This document shows, one piece after another, positions 51,386 to 59,560 of a stretch of DNA of 64,000 nt. Positions within the stretch are counted from its first letter, which is position 1. Each line of letters starts with the position of its first letter. The notes below the pieces were generated by a model that saw nothing but the letters and a program-made list of their open reading frames with translations, was not told the origin of the DNA and made no database searches. This DNA comes from Haloferula sp. BvORR071. GTDB lineage: Bacteria; Verrucomicrobiota; Verrucomicrobiia; Verrucomicrobiales; Akkermansiaceae. The stretch lies in the NCBI RefSeq assembly GCF_000739615.1, contig NZ_BATP01000039.1, positions 62,001-126,000 on the forward strand. The letters are read 5' to 3'. The position numbers and the translations under genes were made by a program.

Positions 51386-51604
51386 ATGCCATTGCTCGCT
51401 GAATTGAGAACCCTTTCCATTCCGGAGCGGATTCAATTGGTGGAGGACCTCTGGGACACAATCGCCGAGGATCAACAAGCCTTGCCCGATAGCCCTGCGG
51501 TTATTGAGGAGATCCGGGAACGGAAGAGGCGCCACGAGGCGGATCCTTCTGCTGCCGTTTCATGGGAGACGGCCAAAGCCCGAATTCGAGGCCAGCGTGG
51601 CTAG
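51386..51604 (+). CDS. Antitoxin, TIGR02574 'putative addiction module component' family
   Basis: 72 residues. The N-terminus PLLAELRTLSIPERIQLVEDLWDTIAED is the family signature; WETAKARIRGQRG at the end would contact the toxin. It overlaps the toxin gene by 8 nt. Family members are paired with ParE/RelE-type toxins, as here. DNA binding by its N-terminal half and autorepression are expected but not visible. Confidence 0.8.
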   Translation: MPLLAELRTLSIPERIQLVEDLWDTIAEDQQALPDSPAVIEEIRERKRRHEADPSAAVSWETAKARIRGQRG

Positions 51605-51902
51605 GCAGATCATCGTTCTGCCCGAAGCGGAAACCGACCTCTCCACCGCCTATTGGTGGTATGAAGGGAGGGATGCTGGTTTGGGCGACGAGTTCCTTCG
51701 CTGTGTGGAAGCGGCCTTTGCGAAGATCGCGAAGAATCCCCTCCAGTTTCCCAAGCGATTCGACGACTCAAGGCGCATCCTCGTGCGTCGCTTTCCCTAT
51801 GCGGTCTATTTCGAACACGATGACGACACCGTGACAGTCCAGTATGTCTTCCACTTTGCCCAAAGCCCCGGAAGGTTGGAAGACCGGTTGGGTGGCGACT
51901 AG
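51597..51902 (+). CDS. ParE/RelE-superfamily toxin
   Basis: 101 residues with GTG start at 51597 within the antitoxin gene's end; the frame is open upstream to 51504 inside the antitoxin. Motifs of the family: VLPEAETDLSTAYWWYEG, FLRCVEAAFAKIAKNPLQFP, ILVRRFPYAVYFEHDDDTVTVQYVFHFAQSP. Members either cut mRNA on the ribosome (RelE) or poison gyrase (ParE); the catalytic RelE residues are not clearly present, so the target is open. Forms a pair with the preceding antitoxin. Confidence 0.85.
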   Translation: MARQIIVLPEAETDLSTAYWWYEGRDAGLGDEFLRCVEAAFAKIAKNPLQFPKRFDDSRRILVRRFPYAVYFEHDDDTVTVQYVFHFAQSPGRLEDRLGGD

Positions 51903-51905
51903 ATC

Positions 51906-52649
51906 TCAAGGGTTCCCGCGGAGAGTCTGCTTCGCTTTCGCCACCAGTACAGCATCCGCGATCCTGCGCTCATATTCTCCCGCCACCGTCGCAGCTCCCA
52001 TCGGGATCTCCGGCTTGCGGAATTGCATCGGGCTCTCCAGCAGGCTGCGGGCGGAGAGATGCACTTGGTCGACTCCCGTCTCCGCCACGATCTCCGCGAT
52101 CTGGGCAGCCTTGATCCCGCCACCCGGCAGGATGCCGATCCGCCCGGCCGCTTGGGTGAGGAGTGCGCTGATGGTGCCAAGACCCTCGGGCACCGAGGGA
52201 GCTCCGCCGCTGGTGAGGATCCGCTCGAAGCCGAGGTCCGCCAAGATCTCCAGAGCTTCCGGCAAGTCCTTGCAGACATCGAAGGCGCGGTGGAAGACCG
52301 CGGGCGTTTCGCCGCAGACTTCTAGCAAAGTCTCCACGGCCGGAAAATCGATCGAGCCGTCCGGCAGCAGGCAGCCGAAGACCACCGCGTCCGCGCCGAG
52401 GTCGCGGGCCAGTTCAATATCTGCGCACATCGCGGCGATCTCCTCCGGTCGATAGACGAAGTCGCCGCCGCGCGGCCGGATCATCATCGCGATGTCGCCG
52501 GGAAACATCGCCCGCGCCTGCACCAGAAAGCCCGCGCTCGGGGTGAGCCCGCCTTCAGTGAGTGACGCGCAGAGTTCGATACGGTCGGCACCGCCTTCCG
52601 TGCAAGCGGCCACCGAATCCAGCGAGTCCACGCAGATTTCCAAGATCAT
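51906..52649 (-). CDS. cutC: CutC-family copper homeostasis protein
   Basis: 247 residues from the ATG at 52649 (MILEICVDSLDSV); the frame is open to 52724. CutC signatures: EGGADRIELCASLTEGGLTPSAGF, MIRPRGGDFVYRPEE, DGSIDFPAVETLL, FHRAFDV, RILTSGG, ILPGGGI and HLSAR. A TIM-barrel protein linked to copper tolerance in older work; its chemistry is unsettled. Convergent with the ParE-type toxin gene. Confidence 0.88.
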   Translation of the reverse strand: MILEICVDSLDSVAACTEGGADRIELCASLTEGGLTPSAGFLVQARAMFPGDIAMMIRPRGGDFVYRPEEIAAMCADIELARDLGADAVVFGCLLPDGSIDFPAVETLLEVCGETPAVFHRAFDVCKDLPEALEILADLGFERILTSGGAPSVPEGLGTISALLTQAAGRIGILPGGGIKAAQIAEIVAETGVDQVHLSARSLLESPMQFRKPEIPMGAATVAGEYERRIADAVLVAKAKQTLRGNP

Positions 52650-52722
52650 GCGCGGAGCTTGTGAGGCCTCGCGGGGGCGGACGATGAAATTCGCTTCCGC
52701 CTCCAGCTTCCCGGAGCCATGC

Positions 52723-53325
52723 ATGGAGGAGATGATTCCCGAGCGGCTGGAACTTCACCTGCGCGATGGCACGCCCGTGGTAGCCCGGCCGCTGACACCG
52801 GACGACCGCGCTTATGTGGCCGCAGGCTACCGCCAGCTTTCTCCGGAAGCCCGCTACCAGCGCTTCTGGGTGCGGGATGGCGAAGTCATCGGCGATGCGA
52901 TGCTCAACCGGCTGCTGGCACAGCAGCTCCCCGACCACGCGATCTGGACGGTGTTCGACCCGACCCGCGAGGGCTTTCCTGGACTTGGGGCGGCTAGCTT
53001 CTGGCGTTCCAAGAGCGAGCCCTCGGATGCGGAGTTTTCCGTCAGTGTCTTGGACGCTGACCAAGGCCGCGGGGTAGGCACGCTGCTTTTGGCCCTGCTC
53101 TGGCTGGTAGCCTATCGGCATGGGATCGCGACCTTCACAGGCTATACCATGCCGGAGAACAGAGCTGCGCTGCGCTGGATGAGCGATAGCGGTGCGACCG
53201 GGGCATGGGATGGCTACAATGCCGTCTTCCGCTGGCAGTTGCGGGATCTCGCCGCGATCCCTGAGACGGCGGCCGGCGCGGACCTAGCCGAGCGCCTGGC
53301 AGAGCTGGCACCTGCCTTCCTGTGA
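52723..53325 (+). CDS. GNAT-family N-acetyltransferase
   Basis: 200 residues from the ATG at 52723 (MEEMIPERLELHLRDG); ATGs at 52684 and 52732 are alternatives. The acetyl-CoA-binding motif A is VSVLDADQGRGVGTLLLALLWLVAYR (QGRGVG), followed by ATFTGYTMPENRAALRWMSDSG, the usual terminal element of GNAT enzymes. The acceptor substrate is unknown. Divergent from CutC with 73 bp between starts. Confidence 0.85.
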   Translation: MEEMIPERLELHLRDGTPVVARPLTPDDRAYVAAGYRQLSPEARYQRFWVRDGEVIGDAMLNRLLAQQLPDHAIWTVFDPTREGFPGLGAASFWRSKSEPSDAEFSVSVLDADQGRGVGTLLLALLWLVAYRHGIATFTGYTMPENRAALRWMSDSGATGAWDGYNAVFRWQLRDLAAIPETAAGADLAERLAELAPAFL

Positions 53326-53332
53326 GGGCGGA

Positions 53333-53773
53333 TCATCTCTCGTTGCGCGCCGCGTTCGAGAGAGATGCCGCTTTGACGACTGTAGGTGAGAGAAAGTTGA
53401 CGATTGAGGCGAAGCGGAGGGCGGCCTTAGCGTGCTTGTGTCCCGGCCTAGGATTGCCGCTCTCGAAATAGCGGGTTGCGAGATGGCCATGCGTCTCGGC
53501 GATCGAGTTGGCATAGTAGCGATGGATCGCCTCGCTGAACTTCAGGTATTTCAGCCGCGCCGCCACTTCATCTTCACTGAAGTGGATCCTGAATCCCATG
53601 GCTTGGTGAAGATGCCAGGCGGTCCACATGGGATCTTCTTGGTTGCGACGCTCCGCCTCGGTGACGAAATCCGACATCAGTATCTCTGCTTCCGCTTGCC
53701 GGCCATCGGCCTTGAGCGTGAAGCAGTGCATCAGCAGGGAGGCGAAGTCCCTGAAGTCCTCCAGCTTTGACAT
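53333..53773 (-). CDS. Hypothetical helical protein
   Basis: 146 residues. Begins MSKLEDFRDFASLLMHCFTLKADGRQAEAEI, which resembles a tetratricopeptide-type helix pair; later WTAWHLHQAMGFRIHF and IAETHGHLATRYFESGNPRPGHKHAKAALRFASI. No signal peptide. No family recognised with confidence. Convergent with the GNAT gene, 7 nt between ends. Confidence 0.5.
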   Translation of the reverse strand: MSKLEDFRDFASLLMHCFTLKADGRQAEAEILMSDFVTEAERRNQEDPMWTAWHLHQAMGFRIHFSEDEVAARLKYLKFSEAIHRYYANSIAETHGHLATRYFESGNPRPGHKHAKAALRFASIVNFLSPTVVKAASLSNAARNER

Positions 53774-53815
53774 GAGGACCTGCTAACATTTCCGCTTGGA
53801 TCTTCCCAGTCCGCT

Positions 53816-54643
53816 CTAGGACGCCTCCACACCCTTCTCCCCGAGCACCGGTTTTGGAGTCGGCAGCTTGTGGCGGCGCAGGCCGAATTGCCGGACGGCG
53901 TGCCGTTGGAGGTGGGCCATGGCGTCCGCCACGTCGTCGGTGAAGAAAATCAGGTCCGGGTCGGCGGGGCTGATCATCCCGGCTTCCGCCATGTGATAGA
54001 TGAAGTCCATCAGCGGCTGCCAGTAGTCCTTGCCCATCAGGATGATCGGGAAATTCCGGATTTTCCCGGTCTGGATCAGGGTCATGGTCTCGAAGGTCTC
54101 GTCGAGCGTGCCGGCACCGCCCGGCAGGACCACGAAGGCGTATGAGTATTTGATCAGTATAGTCTTGCGGGTGAAGAAGTAACGCATCGTGACCGAGCGG
54201 TCCACATAGGGGTTCAGGTGCTGCTCGAAGGGCAGCTCGATGTTCACCCCGATCGAGCGCCCGCCAGCCTCGTGCGCCCCACGGTTGGCTGCTTCCATGA
54301 TCCCCGGTCCGCCGCCGGTAATGGTGGTGAAACCGAGCTTGGCGATTGCCGCACCGACTTCCCGCGCCATCTCATAATAGGCGGTTCCCGGCTGGATCCG
54401 CGCTGAGCCGAAGACTGTCACTGCCGGGCCCACGAAGTGCAGGGTCCGGAAGGCGTGCAGGAAATCCAACCCGACACGGAAAATCGTGCTCATGTCGTGG
54501 AGACGGGATCGCGGCCCGGCGAGGAAGCCGCGATCTGGATTTTCCAGCTCGAAGCGCTCTTCCTCGCGGATCTCTGCCTCGCTGATGTGATGCTCCTCAG
54601 TGGGTTGTGGCAGATTCGGGCAATCGGGCGGAGTCATGGTCAA
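53816..54643 (-). CDS. LOG/TIGR00730-family (cytokinin riboside monophosphate phosphoribohydrolase-like) protein
   Basis: 275 residues. Signatures of the Rossmann-like LOG family: AVTVFGSARIQPG, ITGGGPGIMEAANRGAHEAGG, and the catalytic PGGAGTLDETFE. Plant LOG enzymes and many bacterial members release ribose-5-phosphate from nucleotides, often purine monophosphates; annotation as lysine decarboxylase is historical and wrong. The N-terminal 45 residues (EEHHISEAEIREEERFE) extend beyond the core. Gene is divergent from the zinc-ribbon/TM gene. Confidence 0.88.
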   Translation of the reverse strand: MTMTPPDCPNLPQPTEEHHISEAEIREEERFELENPDRGFLAGPRSRLHDMSTIFRVGLDFLHAFRTLHFVGPAVTVFGSARIQPGTAYYEMAREVGAAIAKLGFTTITGGGPGIMEAANRGAHEAGGRSIGVNIELPFEQHLNPYVDRSVTMRYFFTRKTILIKYSYAFVVLPGGAGTLDETFETMTLIQTGKIRNFPIILMGKDYWQPLMDFIYHMAEAGMISPADPDLIFFTDDVADAMAHLQRHAVRQFGLRRHKLPTPKPVLGEKGVEAS

Positions 54644-54766
54644 CTTTGTCTAACACGGCATCGGGGACCGCGCCACGGGGAATCGGGGCGGATTCAGGGT
54701 TGCGGCAGATCGGGGTTCCGAAAGCTTGCGGCCCGGAAATTTCGATGCCAGCTTCCGCGCCAAGGC

Positions 54767-55894
54767 ATGCTTCCGCAGAAACGGATCGAGGCACAGGATG
54801 GCGAGGACGGGCACGGAGGCTTGAAGGTCCGCGTGATCGGAGGGGGCGCTGCGTCTCCCGCCGGGGAGCGCGAGGTCCGCAATCTTGAGATCGGCCTGCG
54901 CATTGGTGGCGGTACCGCCCGCAAGTTGGTCCGCGACGAGCCCGAGGATGAGGGCCCGGTCCACCGTCTGGAAGCGGGGGACATGATGGATCCAGTGCAG
55001 GCGCGCGACATGAGTGAAGTCGGCCCGGCCGAACCGCGGGTTTCGCGCAGCCAGGCAAAGCGCCGCAATATCACGCGCTGGACGGTGGGCATGGGCATCG
55101 GCACTTGTGCCCTTGTTGCAGTGGCAGTGGTTGCCCAACTCAAGGGCCGGAATGCCCAATCTGCATCCCCTCAGGTGGCACCGGTGGAGATCCAGGCCAA
55201 GCTGGATCCGCGCGCTGAGGAGCGCGCCTATTGGCTGAACAATTTCGAATCGCTTTTCCCGCAGGCGGTGGAGCTTTTGAAGCGCTACGCGGCCGCGAAG
55301 TCGGCCGATGAGGTTCTTCCGCTGATCAGACATGCTGACCGGGTGCATGACCAAGTGCTGGCGAATTGGCGGCCTTGGGGTTCGGATGAATTTTTGGCAT
55401 ACGGCACGAAGGTTTCGAATTTCATCGAGGATAACCCCGCGTGGGAGTCCCTGACCTTGGTCGGCAAGAAGGGCAATTTTGAACCCTTCGAGGTCAAGAT
55501 TGTGCGCGAAGGTAGTGAATTGAAGGTGGACTGGGAGGCCACCTGCGGGGAGGGCGATTTCACCGTCGCGCAGCTCCATGCCGGTTCCAAGGCGAAGGAT
55601 TCCTTGGTGCGCGTCAAGGTAAGCCCGGCGAAACTCTTCACGCCGGACTATCCCGAGGCTGACTACTATTCCTATCAGCTCACGGATCTTACCGGCGAAG
55701 ACTTCGTCTGGGCCTTCGTCCCCAAGAGTTCCCCCGAGGCCGAATTTTTGAGGAAAGATCTGGATGAGAACTCCCGCATTTTGTCGGCCGCCAAGTCGGT
55801 CCCGCTTATCTTGAAGGTCACGGGTCCCCATGCTCCGGGTGTGAACGTGTTCCTGATCACAGAGGTACTTCACAAAGGTTGGGTCACTCCCTAG
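54767..55894 (+). CDS. Single-TM protein of unknown function (paralogue-like, first of pair)
   Basis: 375 residues from the ATG at 54767 (MLPQKRIEAQDGEDG); the start is uncertain, with later ATGs at 54983 and 55010. The longer start is preferred because third-position G+C remains coding-like from about 54770 and because the downstream gene has the same length (378). One membrane helix at about 105-125 (MGIGTCALVAVAVVAQL) follows a basic stretch. The C-terminal part contains VKIVREGSELKVDWEATCGEGDF, whose core resembles the next gene's EENGDWKLDWDAFVRSC, supporting distant homology. Function unknown. Confidence 0.6.
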   Translation: MLPQKRIEAQDGEDGHGGLKVRVIGGGAASPAGEREVRNLEIGLRIGGGTARKLVRDEPEDEGPVHRLEAGDMMDPVQARDMSEVGPAEPRVSRSQAKRRNITRWTVGMGIGTCALVAVAVVAQLKGRNAQSASPQVAPVEIQAKLDPRAEERAYWLNNFESLFPQAVELLKRYAAAKSADEVLPLIRHADRVHDQVLANWRPWGSDEFLAYGTKVSNFIEDNPAWESLTLVGKKGNFEPFEVKIVREGSELKVDWEATCGEGDFTVAQLHAGSKAKDSLVRVKVSPAKLFTPDYPEADYYSYQLTDLTGEDFVWAFVPKSSPEAEFLRKDLDENSRILSAAKSVPLILKVTGPHAPGVNVFLITEVLHKGWVTP

Positions 55895-55903
55895 CAAGAG
55901 GCC

Positions 55904-57040
55904 GTGAGCAATCTTCCGGGAGCTTGGTTCCACTGCAGTCGTTGCGGAGCCCTTTTCAAGGCGGCAGCAGATCCCGCGCGCCGTGGCGACTGTCCGTCCT
56001 GTGGGCATGATCCCGTCACCGGGGGCGAAACCGGAGCCCCAGAACAGGAACCAGAGCTGGTGCGGGTGCGGCGCAAGGTCCGTAAAGGGGATTCTCACCA
56101 TGGTCGTGACCGGCCCCGGCAGTCACGCCAGCAGAGCCGCCAGGCCAAGAAGAAGGCCCACTACCTGATGTATTTTGTGGTGGGCTGGCTGGTCGTTCTC
56201 GGGGTCGGCACCTTCTTCTTGAAGCGAATCTGGCCGGATGTGCCGCCGACGCCACCGGGTAACTTCGTCGATCAGAACGCAGCACTTCCCGATGAGGACG
56301 TGCGTCTGCTGGAGGATCATGGCATGGCAGCGGCCAAACACTGGACGGAGTTCCTTGAGACGACAGATGCGGCTGCCCGCTCGCTACATGTCCTGCGGTC
56401 CAAAGACACGGTGTCGCGGCTGCTGCGCTACTACCAGGAGAACCCGGACCTGGACCAAAGCCAGGATCTGGAGCTTGCGATGAGGAACGTCATCCACACG
56501 CCGGTGGGCCCCGGGATTGAAACCTTGTGGACCAGGAAAAACGGCAAGATCCTTGAGGCAGTGTTCTTCGAGGAGAACGGTGATTGGAAGCTGGACTGGG
56601 ATGCATTCGTACGCTCCTGCTCCGAACCTTGGGGGCTCTTCCTTACGGGGGCCGGCGATGGAGAAGGAACCTTTCGCGTTTTGGCCCGGGAACGGATCGG
56701 TGCTGCCGGACGCAGCGCGGAGAGCATTGGACTGGTTCTGACCATTCCCCGCGAGAGCCGACCCGGGGAGGCCACCCTGCCCTCGCCGGAAATCCGCGTG
56801 ACCCGTGCGACGCCGCTGGGCCGCGCGATTGAAGAAGCCTTTGCCGCTCGTGCCCAGAATCAGGGCGCCTTCCGCAGCAAGGCCTTCGTCCACGATCCCC
56901 CGGACATGATCCGCCTGCACGTGAAGCTGAAGCGCAGCGGCGGCGAAGGAGAAGAGCGGAAGTTTGAGATCACCGAGCTGCTGGCACCCCACTGGCTGGA
57001 GCTGCCCTTCACTCCGATCAAGGCGGAGGAGGGCAAGTAA
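55904..57040 (+). CDS. Zinc-ribbon/single-TM protein of unknown function (second of pair)
   Basis: 378 residues with GTG start at 55904. The N-terminal zinc ribbon is WFHCSRCGALFKAAADPARRGDCPSCG (two CxxC). A basic linker (RRKVRKGDSHHGRDRPRQSRQ) is followed by the membrane helix YLMYFVVGWLVVLGVGTFFL near 87-106. The extracytoplasmic domain has EAVFFEENGDWKLDWDAF. Such zinc-ribbon-TM proteins are common in this phylum and not functionally assigned. Nine bases after the preceding gene, so co-transcribed. Confidence 0.7.
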   Translation: MSNLPGAWFHCSRCGALFKAAADPARRGDCPSCGHDPVTGGETGAPEQEPELVRVRRKVRKGDSHHGRDRPRQSRQQSRQAKKKAHYLMYFVVGWLVVLGVGTFFLKRIWPDVPPTPPGNFVDQNAALPDEDVRLLEDHGMAAAKHWTEFLETTDAAARSLHVLRSKDTVSRLLRYYQENPDLDQSQDLELAMRNVIHTPVGPGIETLWTRKNGKILEAVFFEENGDWKLDWDAFVRSCSEPWGLFLTGAGDGEGTFRVLARERIGAAGRSAESIGLVLTIPRESRPGEATLPSPEIRVTRATPLGRAIEEAFAARAQNQGAFRSKAFVHDPPDMIRLHVKLKRSGGEGEERKFEITELLAPHWLELPFTPIKAEEGK

Positions 57041-57059
57041 GCAGATCGGTCTGTTTGTC

Positions 57060-57962
57060 TCAGGTGCCGGCCAGACCGCGCCGCATTGCCGCTACGGGAT
57101 CGCTGCCAGGAAACCAGATCTGGAAGGCTTTCACCCCTTGGTGCAGCAGCATCGCCTGCCCGGTGCCGACCCGAGCTCCGGCGGCCTTGGCGGCCTCCTG
57201 GAAGGCCGTGCCAGGACGGTAGATCGTATCATAGACCGCATGGCGGCTGCTGAAGCATTCTGGAGCAAGCGGCGACGGATCCTCCGCCTTCAAGCCCAGC
57301 GATGAAGTGTTCACCAGCAGATCCGAACTGGCGGCGAGATGCTCCACCTGAGGGTCGTCGAGCCCCGCGGTGACGATCTCCACTTCGCCATGATAGCGGT
57401 GCAAGCGGCTGGCGAGTTCCTGGATCTTGTCTAAGCTGCGGTTCAGCAGGACCAGCTTGGCCACGCCGCGGGCTGCGCAGTGGGTGGCGATGGCACCACC
57501 AGCACCGCCGCCGGCTCCCGCGATGAGGACGCGGGCTCCGGGCAGAGTGACGCCGAGCGTTTCGCGCACCGCTTCCTCGAAGCCGTAGCCATCGGTATTG
57601 TAACCGGTGATTTTGCCATCGCGGAAGACCACGGTATTCACCGCGCCCATCTGGCGGGCTCCCGGATCCACCTCATCGCAGGCGGCGAGTGCCTCGAACT
57701 TGTGTGGGACTGTGATGTTGCAGCCGATGAAGCCCAGCTCCGCCATCCGCGCGAAGGCCCGTGCCACTTGATCGGGCTCGACCTCCACCTTGATGTAGCG
57801 TGCCTCGATTCCCGCCTCATCCAAGGCTGGCTGGTGCATGCGCGGCGAGAGCGAATGCGCCACCGGGTAGCCGATCACCGCCAGCCTTGCCGGCTTGTCG
57901 TGCCCGGCATCCAGGCGTTCGCGGGAGGAAAGATCGTCGAGGGTATGGAGCGGGCCGGACAT
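57060..57962 (-). CDS. aroE: Shikimate dehydrogenase
   Basis: 300 residues from the ATG at 57962 (MSGPLHTLDDL). AroE motifs: YPVAHSLSPRMH (substrate Ser), CNITVPHK with catalytic K88, GAVNTV (N109), GYNTDGYGF (D124), the NADP-binding GAGGGAGGAIA near 145, NRS after beta2, and a final MLLHQGVKAFQIW. It reduces 3-dehydroshikimate with NADPH in aromatic amino-acid synthesis. A short N-terminal extension of 25 residues precedes the core. Stand-alone gene. Confidence 0.95.
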   Translation of the reverse strand: MSGPLHTLDDLSSRERLDAGHDKPARLAVIGYPVAHSLSPRMHQPALDEAGIEARYIKVEVEPDQVARAFARMAELGFIGCNITVPHKFEALAACDEVDPGARQMGAVNTVVFRDGKITGYNTDGYGFEEAVRETLGVTLPGARVLIAGAGGGAGGAIATHCAARGVAKLVLLNRSLDKIQELASRLHRYHGEVEIVTAGLDDPQVEHLAASSDLLVNTSSLGLKAEDPSPLAPECFSSRHAVYDTIYRPGTAFQEAAKAAGARVGTGQAMLLHQGVKAFQIWFPGSDPVAAMRRGLAGT

Positions 57963-58086
57963 GCAGCGGAGGTGAAGCCCGGGGAGCATGGCGGGTAGGC
58001 CGCGGGGGCGTCAATCCGCGGGAGGTCACATCGTAGCCCAAGAAAGTCCTGCTGCGGTCCGTTGAAGGGGCGAGTATACTCAGCGA

Positions 58087-59493
58087 ATGACAAGCTTGCC
58101 GCGCAGGATTCTTTGCCATTTGGCGGTCATCGTCGCATCCGTTGCGACCGCGGTGGCCCTGAGTCCGCCACCAGCCTTTGACCTGGACTCCAGCGTGGGA
58201 GAGGCTGAACAGATTCTCGTGGGGAGTGTGGATGAAGACGGGCTTCTGTCTGTTTCAGAAGTAGTCGCGGGGCCGGTAAAGGTCGGGGACAGGGTACAGA
58301 TATCGAAGGAGTCCATCATCCTTCGTGAACTTCGGGCGCAAGCACCTGCAGGATTTCGGGTGGATGTGGTCGCGTTTCTCAAAATCGATAAGAGCGGGAA
58401 ACCTGCCTCCGTGCCCAATGGGAATGGTCTTGTGGGATTCAAGGACGGCATGGCTTGGAGTCACCGTGGATCGATGGTGATCGGGAACTTGGGGATAACG
58501 CGGCAGCAATTCATGGAGGATCTCCGCTTGGCAAGAATAGCGAGGGAAGAGCGCGAGGGGCTGCTCGCCTTGCCCCGATCTGCCACCAGGACCGCGAAGA
58601 TAATCGAATTCGCACTGAAGCATGATCCCGACGCGAAGCATCAGCGGGTTTGGAGCGAGGGAGCGGGGTACCACCTGAACAGTTTGGCGGTTGGTCTGAA
58701 GGATCCATCGTTGGAAGATCACGCGGAGATTCTCGATTGCTTGAAGAGGTCCTCCGCAGGAAAGAGCCAGCGTGTGCTGATCGATCTGGCGAGATTGATC
58801 CCCTTGGCTCCGGAATCCTTCGATGCGATTTCACCCTTTTTGGGACGCGCTCATGGGAGCGAAGTCAGATATGCCGCTATCTGGGCCCTCGTTCGGCTCG
58901 ACTCCGCGAGGGCAATCGAGGCCCTGCTCCCTTTCGTGGAGGGATCAGAACCTCAGTTGTTTGATGTGCTGGGTGGCTTGGAACCCGAGTCTGGAGGATC
59001 CTTGAATTCCGCCGTCATCCCGCCTCTCTCACGGCTGGCTACCGAGATCAAAGGCGCGGATAAGATGAATGAAGAGGGAGCGCTCTTCAATCGGATGATC
59101 TACTACGCTCATCCAAAGTTCGTTCCCGCTCTCCTTGATCGAGCCAGCTCCAGTGATCGCCTTTTGTCCGTAAGGGCGCTCCATGCTTTGAAGGAGATGA
59201 CCGGCGCAGACATTCCTGCCGACGACCTGGATTCGTGGCGCGCGTGGTGGAAACGCTTCAAGCCTGAGCTCTCAGCCGGCTATGATCTGACCTCTGAATC
59301 GGGTTGTGCGGCATGGTCGAAAGCATGGGCACACGGAGATCCGGCGGTCAGGAAACTTCTCGTGCAATTGTGGCTTTATGAGAAGGAGATCAACGTCGCT
59401 TGGTTAGCAGCGGCGGCAGGTGCGGACCCCGCAGCGAGTCGTGCCCTGGCCGAGCTCAGGCGGTGGGATCGCCTTCCGGCCGAACGGCGATAG
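58087..59493 (+). CDS. Exported HEAT-repeat-like protein of unknown function
   Basis: 468 residues. Signal peptide MTSLPRRILCHLAVIVASVATAVA. A beta-rich N-domain (about 30-140: QILVGSVDEDGLLSVSEVVAGPVKVGD), then helical repeats (about 170-400) including VRYAAIWALVRLDSARAIEALLPFVEGS and LLSVRALHALKEMTGADIPADD. The HEAT-like repeats suggest a protein-interaction scaffold in the periplasm. G+C is somewhat lower than neighbours. Convergent with the PA14 gene, sharing a terminator. Confidence 0.7.
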   Translation: MTSLPRRILCHLAVIVASVATAVALSPPPAFDLDSSVGEAEQILVGSVDEDGLLSVSEVVAGPVKVGDRVQISKESIILRELRAQAPAGFRVDVVAFLKIDKSGKPASVPNGNGLVGFKDGMAWSHRGSMVIGNLGITRQQFMEDLRLARIAREEREGLLALPRSATRTAKIIEFALKHDPDAKHQRVWSEGAGYHLNSLAVGLKDPSLEDHAEILDCLKRSSAGKSQRVLIDLARLIPLAPESFDAISPFLGRAHGSEVRYAAIWALVRLDSARAIEALLPFVEGSEPQLFDVLGGLEPESGGSLNSAVIPPLSRLATEIKGADKMNEEGALFNRMIYYAHPKFVPALLDRASSSDRLLSVRALHALKEMTGADIPADDLDSWRAWWKRFKPELSAGYDLTSESGCAAWSKAWAHGDPAVRKLLVQLWLYEKEINVAWLAAAAGADPAASRALAELRRWDRLPAERR

Positions 59494-59505
59494 CTCAGTA
59501 TAGAA

Positions 59506-59538
59506 AAAGCCGCCGCCGGATGAACCGGCGACGGCTTT
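59506..59538 (-). terminator. Terminator between convergent genes
   Basis: Arms aaagccgccgccgg and ccggcgacggcttt (13 of 14 pair), 5-nt loop. On the minus strand the stem is followed by tttttctata, a good tail for the PA14 gene; on the plus strand only ttt, so termination of the HEAT-like gene is weaker. Confidence 0.7.
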
Positions 59539-59560
59539 GAGGCTGATGATGCTTGTCTCG

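Noticed and set aside
54650-56101. 483-codon minus-strand frame
   Set aside because: Antisense to two plus-strand genes with clear third-position G+C bias; its hydrophobic end is a mirror effect.
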